Source: Xestospongia muta (taxonomy: Eukaryota > Porifera > Demospongiae > Haplosclerida > Petrosiidae). Taken from it: DNA of 64,000 nt. Below the pieces are notes generated by a model, which was not told the DNA's origin, did no database searches, and worked only from the letters and a program-made list of their open reading frames with translations. Positions within the stretch are counted from its first letter, which is position 1; each line of letters opens with the position of its first letter. The position numbers and the translations under genes are program-made. The DNA lies in NCBI GenBank assembly GCA_963693285.1, contig OY848923.1, forward strand, positions 5,115,609 through 5,179,608. The letters run 5' to 3'. Positions 10,997 through 20,999 of this stretch are shown here, one piece after another.

Positions 10997-11373
10997 CTGA
11001 AATCGGTAATTTCTAGTATCATAACATGTGTCAAAGAAGTATTGTACATGTATTTACTCCAAATTGGTTGACTGGAGCTACCAGATCTACTATAGTGATA
11101 CAATAACCTGTAATCATTATTATCATACTTAATATTATTATACATTATTGTATGAGTAATTATTGCTTCTTAAACTTACAGACTAAGGTCATTGTAATTA
11201 TATTATTATATCCCAGTTATTTGAGCATCAGTAAAACTAAATCTGTTATCACATATTGTTCTCCACTGTCCATTACAGCATAGATCAACATGTCCTTCTT
11301 TTGGAAAACTACCTCTCTGAAGACATATCATACCAGGGAAAGGATTACTGTTCCAGAGCATAGTGGTGTCTGT
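10997..11373 (-). pseudogene. SRCR domain relic, two exons (unit 3)
   Basis: The minus strand from 11373 opens after a cacag acceptor and reads TDTTMLWNSNPFPGMIC, RGSFPKEGHVDLCC and NGQWRTICDNRFSFTDAQIT with no stop. This is a good SRCR first half, but the expected GT donor at the end appears as GG. A second segment (about 11090-10997; SGSSSQPIWSKYMYNTSLTH) matches the second half. It is the best preserved of three SRCR units on this strand and parallels unit 1 in exon layout about 1.26 kb away. Missing splice signals and neighbours suggest a fragment. Confidence 0.68.
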
Positions 11374-11389
11374 GACTAACATTATTATT

Positions 11390-12890
11390 GTATGTTAAGC
11401 ATTAAACAGTAGTATAATATTGTTAATGTTAGTACATCCACTAGCAATGATAATAGAGAATGAACACTGAAATACAGTGAGCAAACTACTACTATCAGAG
11501 TCAAGATCATTCATTTTCATAGACCGAATGTCAACGCCCTAACTAAATAGATATTAAAAACCTGACTACATGTATAATGAAAGGCACTAAAGTGCCTAAC
11601 CTTGCTGCAGTTTCTAAATTATTTATAAATTCTATGCCAGCTTAGGCCCAGCTATGATGTTGCTAGGTAGCATTGTAAGAAAATTTATTAACATTCTAGA
11701 ATGTGTAGTCACATTTATCAATATTTCATATACAAAACTTATTGTAACCTGAAGATGAAACGTTCTTTGGAAACGTCCCATAGTACAAATATGAATCAAT
11801 ACATTGTCTATTAGTACCTGTTTTTTCAGTGGTTTGAGATGTTTCTTGAATGCGTCACTTCGCTCGAAGTCCATGTACAATCTTGAAAACCCTTTTCAGA
11901 ACTTTTATGACGATTGCTTCGACCAACGGCTTTCTGTTTTGCTGATACGTAGTCCTTTAAGATTGTCTACAACAAGCTAAAAAATCTTCACATTAAGTTT
12001 TTACTTTTCGAGAAACGGCACCTTCATCTCTGCAGCCTGAAAATTCTTTTGCGAGTTTTAAGATTTCGTTTTCTTTGACGTTCTTGATACTACTGTTGTA
12101 AAGTCTACATGTTTTTCTATTCATTGCTAAACGTTGGTAGCTGCTAACGCTTCGCTTGCCAAGTTATAGCAGTTCAAAAACAATCTCCAGTAACAGGCAG
12201 TGCAGACACACACACACTGACAGACTAGAGTACCCTCGCTATTTGCCCATGCACAGCGAGGTTAATGACAAGTCATCTAAAATATGCATGTTGATTGTTG
12301 TAGCTGAGTGCCAACTCAATTTTGTGTACAAGACATATTTCAAGCAACAGCTTAATAACCTCAATGAAACCTCCTTTTACTTATACCACCTCTCCATGGC
12401 TCATTCAGTATAATATCATTTGTTCAATAGAGTATGCAATGCTATACCTGAAAATAGATATATAACGATGATTTTGTCATTTTCATTGTTATATCTTGTA
12501 GTTATGAAAATGTGTGTTAGATGTAATGGAATGTGCCACTGATTAATGTATCATATTTACTTTAACCAATAAAATTTAGGATACTCAGATAGCAGTTAAA
12601 TGCATGCTTATTATTCTGACAGTTGATACAGATATTGTAATAATTACTAATGTTGGTTCTTATAAATTGTTTCCTGTTTTTTCAGTACATATTCTTTGAG
12701 GATCCAGTTTGATAACATTTATGAACACAGTCCTGTTCTCTAAGTGCACCTATTATAAGTAGAACTAATACAACCCATCATCTATTGATAATTATACATT
12801 TAAAGTTCAATATCATTAAGTAATAAAGATATGTCATGACCCCACAAGAAATCTGCATACTGTTATATTATTTAAACAAATAATGTTCCC
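11390..12890. other. Intergenic stretch with one weak exon candidate
   Basis: Mostly AT-rich non-coding sequence. 11630-12150 is richer in GC and contains the candidate exon at 11993-12124 on the minus strand. The open frame at 12156-12413 on the plus strand resembles no family and has a low-complexity cacaca run. It may contain the promoter region for genes on either side, but no motif supports that. Confidence 0.45.
11993..12124 (-). CDS. Possible short coding exon (unrecognised)
   Basis: A minus-strand ATG at 12124 opens 43 codons of lysine- and arginine-rich peptide (ILKLAKEFSGCRDEGAVSRK). A candidate donor (AAAA|gtaaaa) lies just before the stop. Further along the same strand near 11822, a second open stretch ends at a good donor (aacag|gtacta). 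Together they could be the first exons of a host gene, but nothing recognisable is encoded. Confidence 0.22.
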   Translation of the reverse strand: MNRKTCRLYNSSIKNVKENEILKLAKEFSGCRDEGAVSRKVKT

Positions 12891-13390
12891 ACCATCCCAA
12901 GACAACTCTTTTAAAAATTATTTTGACAAAGATAATTTATTGAATGACTGGTGACACAAAGGTCAGATTATTATACCAGTCAGGCAAACACTGTCCTGTA
13001 CAATTTAGTATTTAGGATGTTTTTTGTTTACTTTCATGTTCAAGACAGTACTTATAAAAAGCTTGCAATTGTTGCTATAACCAAAAATCATTGCAACCAA
13101 TGATATATAATTCAATGTAATTAACTATATCAAGGGCTTACCATGAGAACACAAATATTGGCCCACTTTTAGTATCAAATAATCTCCCATTCTCTTAACT
13201 GAGATAACCCCTTTGAAGTTATCTTGACAAAGATGATCTATTGAATGACTGGCCACACAAAGGTCAGATTATATCAGTGATTGAAATTTTTATGAAATTT
13301 ATTTGTAAATGTTTTTTCACATGCCAACAATCAGTGTTCAAGAGAGTACTTAGAAAAATGCTGGCAATCTTTGCCTTAGGTCTTTCTATA
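12890..13390 (+). repeat. Tandemly duplicated 5' region of the fibrinogen-related gene
   Basis: 12890-13100 and 13180-13390 are diverged direct repeats about 290 bp apart. They share tattgaatgactgg, cacaaaggtcagatta, gttcaagaca/gagagtactta and a leader-like stretch. The downstream copy contains the used-looking ATG at 13358; the upstream counterpart reads aaaaagcttgcaattgttgc and lacks an ATG. This suggests duplication of promoter plus first exon before decay. Confidence 0.6.
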
Positions 13391-14288
13391 TGTTTAGTTC
13401 AGGCCAATGGTGATAGTAATAACACTGGAAGCTGTACATTTACTACTACATGTCCTATTACACCTCCTTCTCAAGATAACAAAGAGTGTAATGCTCTTGC
13501 AACAAAGCTTCAACAACTCGATGCCAAGATTAATGCCAAACTTGACTGCTTAATAGCAAGTGCCAATATTACCGATCTCTATCCTCCTTATTCTCTCCTC
13601 CACTCCTGTGAGGAGATCAAGACTAACTGGCCTGATAGTCCCTCTGACTATTATTATATCATAGCTGATACTAATGGACATCCTCGTCATGTCTACTGTC
13701 AGATCCTTGTCATGTCTACTGTGTAATTCTGGAGGAGGATGGATGAGAGTAGCCTACCTCAATATGTCTGACCCTACAAAGGAATGACCACCTGAATTTA
13801 GACTATATGATCAGAATGGCACAAGAGCTTGTGGACGAGCAGTAACATCAGAACATGGTCACTGTCAATCTGTTACGTTCCCCTCCTACAGTATCAGCTA
13901 CTCCCAATGTGTGGTAGAATAACTGGATATCAATGGGCTACAATTGATGCTATAAATTACTATTGTCCTCAATATATGATGAATATTAATACAGCTTATG
14001 TTGATGGTGTTAGTCTTACATATGGTAATCCTCACAATCACATCTGGACGTTTATGGCTAGTCTGCAGAAGAACGTTTTTGCTACACATGGTCAAGATGA
14101 GTGTCCCTTTTGCTCCCAATAGCCCGGTTGCATCCCCTTCTTTTGTTGGAAATGATTACTTCTGTGAGTCAGGATGTTCTTATAAATTTCAGTTCAATGT
14201 GTTGTATACTGATCATGAACCACTCTGGGATGGTAAAAATTATGGACTAATAGAGAAGGAGTGCTGTATGAGGGCACCATGGTTCTAG
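13358..14288 (+). pseudogene. Broken fibrinogen-related secreted protein gene
   Basis: From ATG 13358 the frame opens with a hydrophobic signal peptide (MLAIFALGLSICLVQANG), a cysteine-containing linker, a short heptad-like stretch (LATKLQQLDAKINAKLDC) and a fibrinogen-type start (SCEEIKTNW ... HVYC). Downstream frames give GGGWMRVAYLNM, GTRACGRAV, CGRITGYQ, YVDGVSLTYG, HIWTF, SFVGNDYFCESG and a final CCMRAPWF. I recall these as the extended C-terminal region of sponge and cnidarian fibrinogen-like lectins. The frame is broken by a ~25-bp local duplication near 13700 (stop at 13724), a TGA at 13785, and frameshifts near 13905 and 14110. I infer a dead, formerly secreted recognition protein. 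It is absent from copy B. Confidence 0.8.
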
Positions 14289-14311
14289 GAGAAATGTTTG
14301 ATTAAGCATTA

Positions 14312-15187
14312 TAGATCTAAGACTCATGAGTACTTTGTTTAAGTTATCTTTTTTCTTTTTAAAACATTTTGTTTTGCTGTAGGACTTCTTTAGGATTTCA
14401 TCAATTAAGCGATTTTCAATAAATGGAAGGATATATTGCGTAACCGCCCGTGAAAGGGCGGTTGCGCAATTTTGCGCAGGTGAATGCAATTAATGAGTGG
14501 GTGGTAGCGCAATTTGCGCAGCAACCATTACCAAGGCATTAGCCTAAAATGTAGGTGAAGTCTATTCCGATTACACAACAGATGGAATTTTGTGTTTGAA
14601 GTGGTCTGACAAGCGAGTGGTACACATGTTGTCAACCTTCCATAATGACAGTATGATAGAGGAGGAGAACCAGAGCAGTACATGGAGGAGTAGAGGTGGT
14701 ACAGAAACCAAATATAATTGAAGACTACAACACTCAAATGGGTGGAGTCGACAAGTGCGATCAACTCATACTATATCATGGATATGCACACAGGTCATGC
14801 AAGTGGTGAACGAAAGTATTTTTACTTACTTGATGTATCCATTGTCAACGCCAATATTTTGTATAATATGGTCGCTGCAAAGCCTTTACCACAGCTTGAT
14901 TTCCGGTTATCATTGGTAGTTGGATTACTAGAAGGTCATCAACCACCAGTTGACAAAAGGCACATTGCCCCAACAATAGTACTTCCAATGAGATTGAGTG
15001 AATGCTGATTTCAGAACCTATTCCAAAAAATACGCCTTATGGAGGATGCCCCCAGTGTGAAGTATGTAATATAAGGCCCAAGGAAAAAAGATCACAAACA
15101 CAGTACCAATGTAACATTTGTAAAACTCCTTTGCATGTACACCCATGTTTTAAAGATTACCATACTAAGTTACATTATGAATACTAG
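14312..15187 (+). mobile_element. piggyBac-type transposon remnant, copy A (5' transposase deleted)
   Basis: The plus strand carries only the C-terminal part of a piggyBac transposase: WSDKRVVHMLSTFHNDS, EDYNTQMGGVDKCDQ (the third catalytic aspartate in GGVDK), then after frame breaks the cysteine-rich end (CPQCEVC, QCNICKTPLHVHPCFKDYHT). Compared with 52735-55101 it lacks about 1.6 kb between aaggca (about 14537) and ttagcc, removing the first two catalytic aspartates. It keeps 120 bp (14596-14715, 40 codons) that copy B has lost. I could not place terminal repeats or TTAA ends with confidence. Confidence 0.82.
14438..14467. other. 12-bp-arm hairpin in the piggyBac 5' region
   Basis: gcgtaaccgccc (14438-14449) and gggcggttgcgc (14456-14467) form a stem with one G-T pair around the loop gtgaaa. 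It is followed by gcgcaattttgcgca and gcgcaatttgcgcag motifs. The copy B equivalent (near 52857-52886) has one change in the right arm. Such GC-rich repeats near a transposon end may bind transposase, which is inference. Confidence 0.6.
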
Positions 15188-15607
15188 GAATCATGCTCAT
15201 ATACATCAATAACAATCTTTGTGTCTAGATTTTATGTACACGTGTGTAATAATATGCATATACATGGTCATCAATTGCTTCAATGGCCTTACGATGGTCC
15301 AGTTTGATGATATAAGATTTTAATAAAACATAGTAAAGAGTCTTAACTAGAAAAATACAAGAGGTAAATTTAATATAATCGGAAGAAAGTGAAACTTACC
15401 AGCGCTACAAGCCTTTCTTCTTCATAGATAATTGTAACTCCACCTTAATAAATTCACTGGATGTGACTAAATGCCGTGCCCTTAAAAACCTTCGTGACGC
15501 AATTTGTTTACACAGTACAGCTGAGATCCAAGTAACAACGGACTTCTCATATAACAGAGAGATAGGCTAGATGTATACAACACACCAGTTTAGACTTTCA
15601 CAGGGTC
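15188..15607. other. Spacer between piggyBac and MULE
   Basis: Shared with copy B (55102-55522). On the minus strand a strong donor-like site (gctg|gtaagtttc near 15400) follows a segment that is open in only one frame and stops right before the donor. On the plus strand a 60-codon frame exists in both copies. Neither gives a recognisable product. No terminal repeat is seen. Confidence 0.45.
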
Positions 15608-15689
15608 TATTGGTCCGGAAGCCGGATACGCTATTTTTATGCTACGAGTCAGGTAGTTCTACTGCGCATGCGAATAACTACGTGGTCAC
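15608..15689 (+). repeat. MULE left terminal inverted repeat, copy A
   Basis: 82 bp starting tattggtccggaagccgg and ending cgtggtcac, the inverted counterpart of 18213-18294 with scattered mismatches. It includes ctactgcgcatgc. Confidence 0.9.
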
Positions 15690-15722
15690 TCGTGCTGGGT
15701 GTGGTCTTTTAGTGTACATATT

Positions 15723-18115
15723 ATGGCTGCCTGTCAAAGTGAACAGTCCGAGGAACAGTCTTCATCACTGGATAACCCAATTTCCATTGAGCCCAATGCT
15801 GGAATATCAGTCGGTGATAAGTTTTCTTCCTACGATGATCTGAAAAGTCCTATTACTGCTTATGAAGAAGAAAACTCCATACAGCTCATGCAAAGGGATT
15901 CAATGCTCTTGCAGCTGCTACAAAAAGAGTACCTATCAAAGTCCAGGAAGCAAACAAGAGTTAGAAATACTACTATATCCAACTTTGCTGTGCCTTTGGT
16001 GGTAAGGATTACAAGAGTAGAAGTAGTGGGAAAACAATTCATCAAAGGTATACAAATACTCACTGCTGCATGTTTCTAGTTTCAGTGTTCCTTCATCTAG
16101 CACATTGAAACAAGGATGTAAGGCAGGTATCAAAGTTACCCTCGGTGATGATTGTCAGTATCTTGAGGTTGTTGATGTTAATGAGAGTCACAACCATGAT
16201 ATGAGCAAGGTATTACTTATTGTTGTATTTCCTATAGTACCTTTTTTTAAAAAGGCTATATATGAGCATTTACCTTATCAGAGGAAACTGACCTCATCTC
16301 AAAAGAAAGAAGCTATTGGGCTTCTTAAGTAAAAGTGAATAGAAAGCTTTTACAACAACATTTGAGTGAGTCATCTGGTAAAGTAGTTACTCTGAAGAAG
16401 CATTACCCACAGTGGTCATCAACAAAAGTTATGATTAGTGATAAAGATTTTAATGAGAGAGCTATATTTAAAAAAAAATTTCCTGATGCTGCACTCCATC
16501 TATGCCTCTTTCATACACTTCGTTATTTCAAGAGAGAAATTACGACAGAAAATATGGGAATTAGATCTGGAGAACAAGAGATTGCTTTAGAATTAATTAC
16601 CAAACTTGTTTCTTCACAGTCTGATTCTGCCTACATGGAGAATTACCAGCAACTTCTGCAATCAGGTTAAGCTCAGTTATATAATACTTTAATGACAACT
16701 GGCATGACATACGATATGAATGGATTGAGGGTTATAAAGGAGCTAACTTCACTTTAGGAGAAACAACAAATAAAAGAATTGAGTGCATTAATGGTAAAAT
16801 AAAAAGTGTCTGTTCAAGGATAGTAAAATGTACATTTAAACTTTTGTCATTGTAAATTAGATATGGCAACCTATCTCAAGTTTTTGATGATTTTTTGCCT
16901 CTGTTATGTACATTGAGGAATGAGAGAGATCATTTGACACTGTTGGTGATGGTTAAGAAGAGAATAGATTTACAACACCCAGTAGAGAAGGACTACAGTT
17001 CAATTGTGACACCATATGCTCTCTTGTTTATCGTAGGACAACTTTCTCTTAAAGATAAAGTTGTGGTAGTAGCTGAAAGTAATAATTGTTATCAAGTGTC
17101 ATCTTCTGCTTGTATGGTATTGTTTCTTTTTGGTTATTACTTTACTTGTATTTTTATAGGTGTCATAAATGTCACAATATCACATTGTGACTGTAAATTT
17201 CAAAATACTACTCAACTTCCTTGCAGGCACATATTTGCTATTCGAGAAAGGAGTGGCTTACCTCTCTTTTGTTCTGACCTCGTTGCTAAGAGATGGAGGA
17301 AAGATTATATGAAGCAAGCTTTTTAAACTAAGCAGGTCACTGTCAATGAGGATTCATTTGAAATATCTTTCTTTTTACATGTGCTTAATTTTTTCTTTTA
17401 ATCAGATGTCTTACAGTAATACAGAAAGTGTAAGAGTTGCTTTAAGTCAGCATCAAAAATTTCATAAGGCAAAGGAGTTGGCTTTAGAGTTAGCGTCTCT
17501 TGTTTCAGAGGGAGGGATGCCAGTTTTTGAAGAGTGTTTTTCTTTGTTACAATTACTCAAGTCTAAATGGTTGAATGGTGAACATCCTGCTCTAAGTACT
17601 TGTAGTATGCACATAATTATTGTTGTTTGCTTTTAATTGTGTTTACTGTATAGGCAATGAACCTGGTCAGATGAGTATTAATTGCAGTCCCCCTGTTGTC
17701 AGTCCAGAATTGATAAGTATGTCATTCATGATGGGTAGCTAGCTATACATTATGAATACGTAAATTCTTAGGCTAAAAAAATGAAATGTCAGTACTAATT
17801 ATCATTGAAATTATTATTTCTCATGTACTTTTACCTCAGTCCTCATACAATGAAGATAATAACAGCTCTGTTGATATCTTTACTTGTCGGAAATGCTTCA
17901 GTCATGATGCATGGGCAGTAGTTTGCAATGTAGTTGATACAGTTCGCAAGAATCCTATTTATTACTGTGGTAGACGTACTTGTCTTATTGCTAATGATAA
18001 GCACCAATCAATAGCTTGTGACTGTTCCTTAACATGGTTCCATTTTACATGCCTTAGTATGACAATGCTTCCTAAGGCCAAAGTATGGATTTGTAAAGGC
18101 TGTCTTGCTATGTAA
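15723..18115 (+). pseudogene. MULE transposase with SWIM and PHD-like fingers, copy A
   Basis: ATG 15723 starts MAACQSEQSEEQ and an acidic leader, then a FAR1-type DNA-binding region (GDKFSSYDDLKSPITAYEEE to about 16230, ending NESHNHDMSK). The MULE core survives only from KVMISDKDFNERAIF to LCLFHTLRYFKRE (16424-16540), which contains the second acidic residue. The segment with the first catalytic aspartate is deleted. A SWIM finger follows (C-D-C ... C-R-H, about 17187-17235), and a last exon has a C4HC3 PHD-like arrangement (CRKCF ... CDCSLTWFHFTC ... WICKGC, about 17885-18106). The layout recalls ZSWIM1/3-type MULE proteins. Frame breaks between segments may include introns (tatag acceptor near 17653). 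Not functional. Confidence 0.82.
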
Positions 18116-18212
18116 CTTGTGCATCCTATACTCTTGTCACCAAAGTAACTATTATTATTAACTGGTTTATTTCTTTTTGAGTATAATTGATCATAATGAT
18201 TGCTACTAATAC

Positions 18213-18294
18213 GTGACCACATGGTGTTGTGCATGCGCAGTAGCACTACTGGACCTGTAGCATAAAAATAGTGTATCCGGCTTCTGGACCAATA
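18213..18294 (-). repeat. MULE right terminal inverted repeat, copy A
   Basis: Starts gtgaccacatggtg and ends cttctggaccaata; reverse complement of 15608-15689 with about ten mismatches. The copy B MULE has lost this end. Confidence 0.9.
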
Positions 18295-18303
18295 CACGCT
18301 CCG

Positions 18304-18359
18304 TAAATGAAATAATGATAAATGAATAAATGAATAAACAATAAGTCCAAATCCGTACA
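18304..18359 (-). repeat. BEL/Pao X1 3' LTR, truncated
   Basis: Matches the end of the 173-183-bp LTRs at 31895-32067, 32871-33044 and 42805-42987 (taaatgaaataatg ... aagtccaaatccgtaca). The rest is missing where it meets the MULE. Directly inside is tcctcccccctt, which on the coding (minus) strand reads as a purine-rich polypurine tract, as expected next to a 3' LTR. Confidence 0.85.
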
Positions 18360-18399
18360 TCCTCCCCCCTTGACCAAGAGTCAATCAGGAGATGGTTCA

Positions 18400-19599
18400 T
18401 CTTCCAAAAAATCCTGAACATATCGAATGTTATCTGTAGCTACTTTAGCTGCAGCTCTTCTTGATCTGCATAGCAGTTCAGGTCTAATGGCAGTATCAGT
18501 GACATCATTGTCTCATGAGGTTCCAATGAGACTTCTAACGAATAAAGGTGGCAGACTAAACTTTGCAATGAAGTCAAACGACCTGACTTGGAGTGTAGTC
18601 GTACTACAGCTCCCCTAACATAACCATCTGATCCAGTTATAACCTCTTCTACTATTGCTACCTTCTACTGTCCTCAAGGTCGATCATGGTCATAGACTAA
18701 TACAACATCTCCAATGGATGGAGATTTTGGGTTTGGGTTATGTTTTGAAATTTGATGACAGTGGCATTTTCTCAACTCAATTAAGTACTCTGATTGCCAT
18801 CTTTTCCAAAACTGGTTTAACAAATTGTCAAAGTAGGCCATTCTTTTATTTAGATTAACTGACTGTACTGTTATGTTGTAATCAAAATCTTCCGGGTAGT
18901 TACATGAGGGTAAGCTCAACAGCCTGTGTCCAACTAACAGGTGTGATGGAGTTAGTGGTTCTTGTAAATCATTGGATGAGACAAATGAAAGTGGATGGCT
19001 GTTCAAAACCACTTCAAATTCAATTATGGCTGTGAGGAGCTCATCATAAGACAATGAGGGTCTTCTTCAAACATCTTTTAACAAATTTCAACATGCGCTC
19101 GAAGAAGCCACCCCACCAGGGGGCTCTCTCTAAATTAAACGTCCATTTAACCAGGTGATTATGGAAGTGTTCTTTCGCTTCAGCACTAGCAATCATTCTT
19201 CGAACGATGGTAGCAGCTGCCTTAAATTTTTGACAGTTATCTGAAATTATGAAATGAAGTAATCCTCGTCTGGAGCAGAATCTTCTGAAACTCCTTAGAA
19301 ATGTTGTGGTATTGAGATCTCTTACAAGATCTAAGTGTACAGCCCTGACTATGGCACAAGTATAAAGACAGATCCATACCTTACTGGTCACACCAGATGT
19401 CTTGATAAACAATGGTCCTGCAAAGTCAACACCAACGACTGAGAATGGTTGACCTCTATTCACTCTGAATACAGATAATGGAGGAGGAGGGGGTAGCTGG
19501 TAGTGAGGACCTTCTAATTTACAACAAATAAAGCAATGTTGAATTATCTTCTGAATTACTGATTGTCCTTTGATGATCCAAAATCTTGATCCAAGTTGC
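18400..19599 (-). pseudogene. BEL X1 integrase core and DUF5641 C-terminus
   Basis: Minus-strand frames at 19463-19044 give the integrase core: FSVVGVDFAGPL (first acidic residue), FIISDNCQKFKAA (second) and ERAPWWGGFFERM (glutamate). Frame 19054-18674 gives the DUF5641 C-terminal domain of BEL polyproteins (LTPSHLLVGHRLLS, FWKRWQSEYLIELR, GDVVLVYD). The strand-transfer triad is visible, although SDNCQ replaces the usual SDNG. A frame break separates the two. The coding is interrupted at 19599 by the nested BEL and resumes at 25079. Confidence 0.85.
19595..19599. repeat. 5-bp target site duplication (left), GTTGC
   Basis: gttgc immediately left of the nested BEL LTR, repeated at 25079-25083. 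The related copy at about 30692-30705 shows the uninterrupted site aagttgcgttaatg. Confidence 0.93.
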
Positions 19600-19747
19600 T
19601 GTCAATGATTGTTGTATAGACCTCATGTGCAATAAATATACCGGAAATACTTAATTTACTTATTATTAGAAAAAAAATTTTATAGTCATGATCAGGTTTA
19701 TCTGGGCTGGTTAGTTGTCTGTCTGGATCCGAAAAGGGGCTCGTACA
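19600..19747 (+). repeat. Nested BEL/Pao 5' LTR
   Basis: 148 bp, starting TGTCAATGATTG and ending GCTCGTACA (TG...CA). It matches 24938-25078 with a few differences and small indels. Just inside, tggtccactgaactgg (19752 onward) resembles the primer-binding sequence of the X family (tggtccaccgaaccgg); I could not assign the primer tRNA. Confidence 0.92.
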
Positions 19748-19894
19748 TATTTGGTCCACTGAACTGGATTTATATCCACCACAGATATTTATCTACCATT
19801 GACTATAGTCCCTTTTCGGAACTCGTTTGGATAATTATTCCGTCTACCTCGTGTCTGGTGACTCAGCCACGACAGTTGCCTGTCAACTATCAGT

Positions 19895-20990
19895 ATGTCG
19901 GAACTTGAAAAAAGGATTTCTACACATTCCTCAATCACCCTTACTAAGACTCGCTTGAGAGATCTGGAAGCCAAGACAACTAGAATGGATACACGAGACC
20001 ACGCCCAGCACATGTTGGAAAAGTTAGAAAATTTAGACAGTGACTTTAAACAATATCATTATGCATTGATTGAACTTATTGATGATGAAGAAACTCTTGA
20101 GGAGGAGCAAGAAAATCTCGATAAACATGACAACAAAATTGCTGAATTAGTTGTGTCTTATAAGCAATTGTTGTCTGTCTGTACTGTGTCCTCGGATGTG
20201 GATGATTGAAAGACTATTTCTCGTAAGATGAAACATCTGCACAAGGGTTTGTCTATAGTGAAAGACTCTCTTGTTAAGCATCCTGATTTGTATTTGTTGC
20301 GTCAGCATGAAGAAGATTTGCGTGATTATAAGAAAGAAATTAGTGATGTTAGAAACGACTTACTGTCCTTGGAACTAAAGGAAGAAGACAAACTGAATGT
20401 CCAGTTGTCTGTGTTAGAACGCACCATGTTTGATTGCTGCCTCGAGGTACGCAAATCAATAAGCGATAGTGATCATGATGCTCCCAGTAATGGTAAAGGA
20501 GTGAAACTTCTGAAATTAGAGGTGCTGACATTTGATGGTAATATTATTCACTGGAAATCATTCTGGGAACAATTTTGCATCTCTGTACATGACCAAACCA
20601 ACCTGTCAGATCCTGAGAAACTTGTTTATTTACAGCACTCTTTGAAAGACGACTCAGCTAAGGATACTATTGCACAAGCATCTGAGACATCTATTTCCAA
20701 TTTGGCTAAACAAACCAAGAATGATTTCGTTCCTATGAAGAAACATTCAATAACCAACAAGCCAACTACTTCATTTGATACTTCAGAAAAATCAAATTCC
20801 AATTCCGTATTATGTAAAACCGAAAACCATCCCTTATACATCTGTTCGAAATTCAAAACTCTTTCTCATGGACAGATGGTGTCTATCTTGAGAGGTAATG
20901 ACATGTGTTTGAATTGTCTTTTGTCTTAAGCCTGGCCACTTTGTGAGACAGTGCAAATCACTCTTCCGCTGTAGGAAATGCCAAAAACCC
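19895..20990 (+). pseudogene. Nested BEL gag
   Basis: Starts MSELEKRISTHSS with a long coiled-coil-like charged region (EELEEEQ-type heptads), an in-frame TGA at 20207, then continues at 20228 with the retrotransposon gag motif (LTFDGNIIHWKSFWEQF) and a CX2C-type zinc knuckle (MCLNCL ... GHFVRQC, CRKCQKPHHTLLH) split by a stop near 20927. The region after LKDDSAKDTIAQ is shorter than in related gags, which suggests an internal deletion. Confidence 0.85.
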
Positions 20991-20999
20991 CATCACACT

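Larger units (their letters stand above)
9502..14311. other. 4.8-kb block present only in copy A
   Basis: Copy B runs directly from the equivalent of 9501 to the equivalent of 14312. The copy A breakpoints carry gcttta (9496-9501) and gcatta (14306-14311), and copy B has one gcttta (729-734 of 52 kb), so a microhomology deletion in B is the simplest reading. The block holds SRCR exon relics, a possible exon near 12 kb and a broken fibrinogen-related gene. Confidence 0.8.
15608..18294 (+). mobile_element. MULE (Mutator-like) DNA transposon, copy A
   Basis: A 2.69-kb element bounded by 82-bp terminal inverted repeats. Its plus strand encodes a degenerate multi-exon transposase: FAR1-like start, MULE core, SWIM zinc finger and PHD-like finger. 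No 8-11-bp target duplication is visible (cacagggtc on the left, cacgctccg on the right), and the right flank runs after nine bases into a truncated BEL LTR, so the flanks were rearranged. About 450 bp of the MULE core present in copy B is missing near 16398. Confidence 0.88.

Noticed and set aside
12156..12413. 85-codon plus-strand frame as a gene
   Set aside because: No recognisable domain, low-complexity cacaca segment, and no splice or promoter support.
14312..15187. TTAA target sites and terminal repeats for piggyBac
   Set aside because: Several TTAA tetramers occur by chance in this AT-rich DNA, and no inverted termini could be paired with them.
15599..18303. 8-11-bp target duplication around the MULE
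   Set aside because: cacagggtc and cacgctccg share only the first three bases; no duplication can be claimed.
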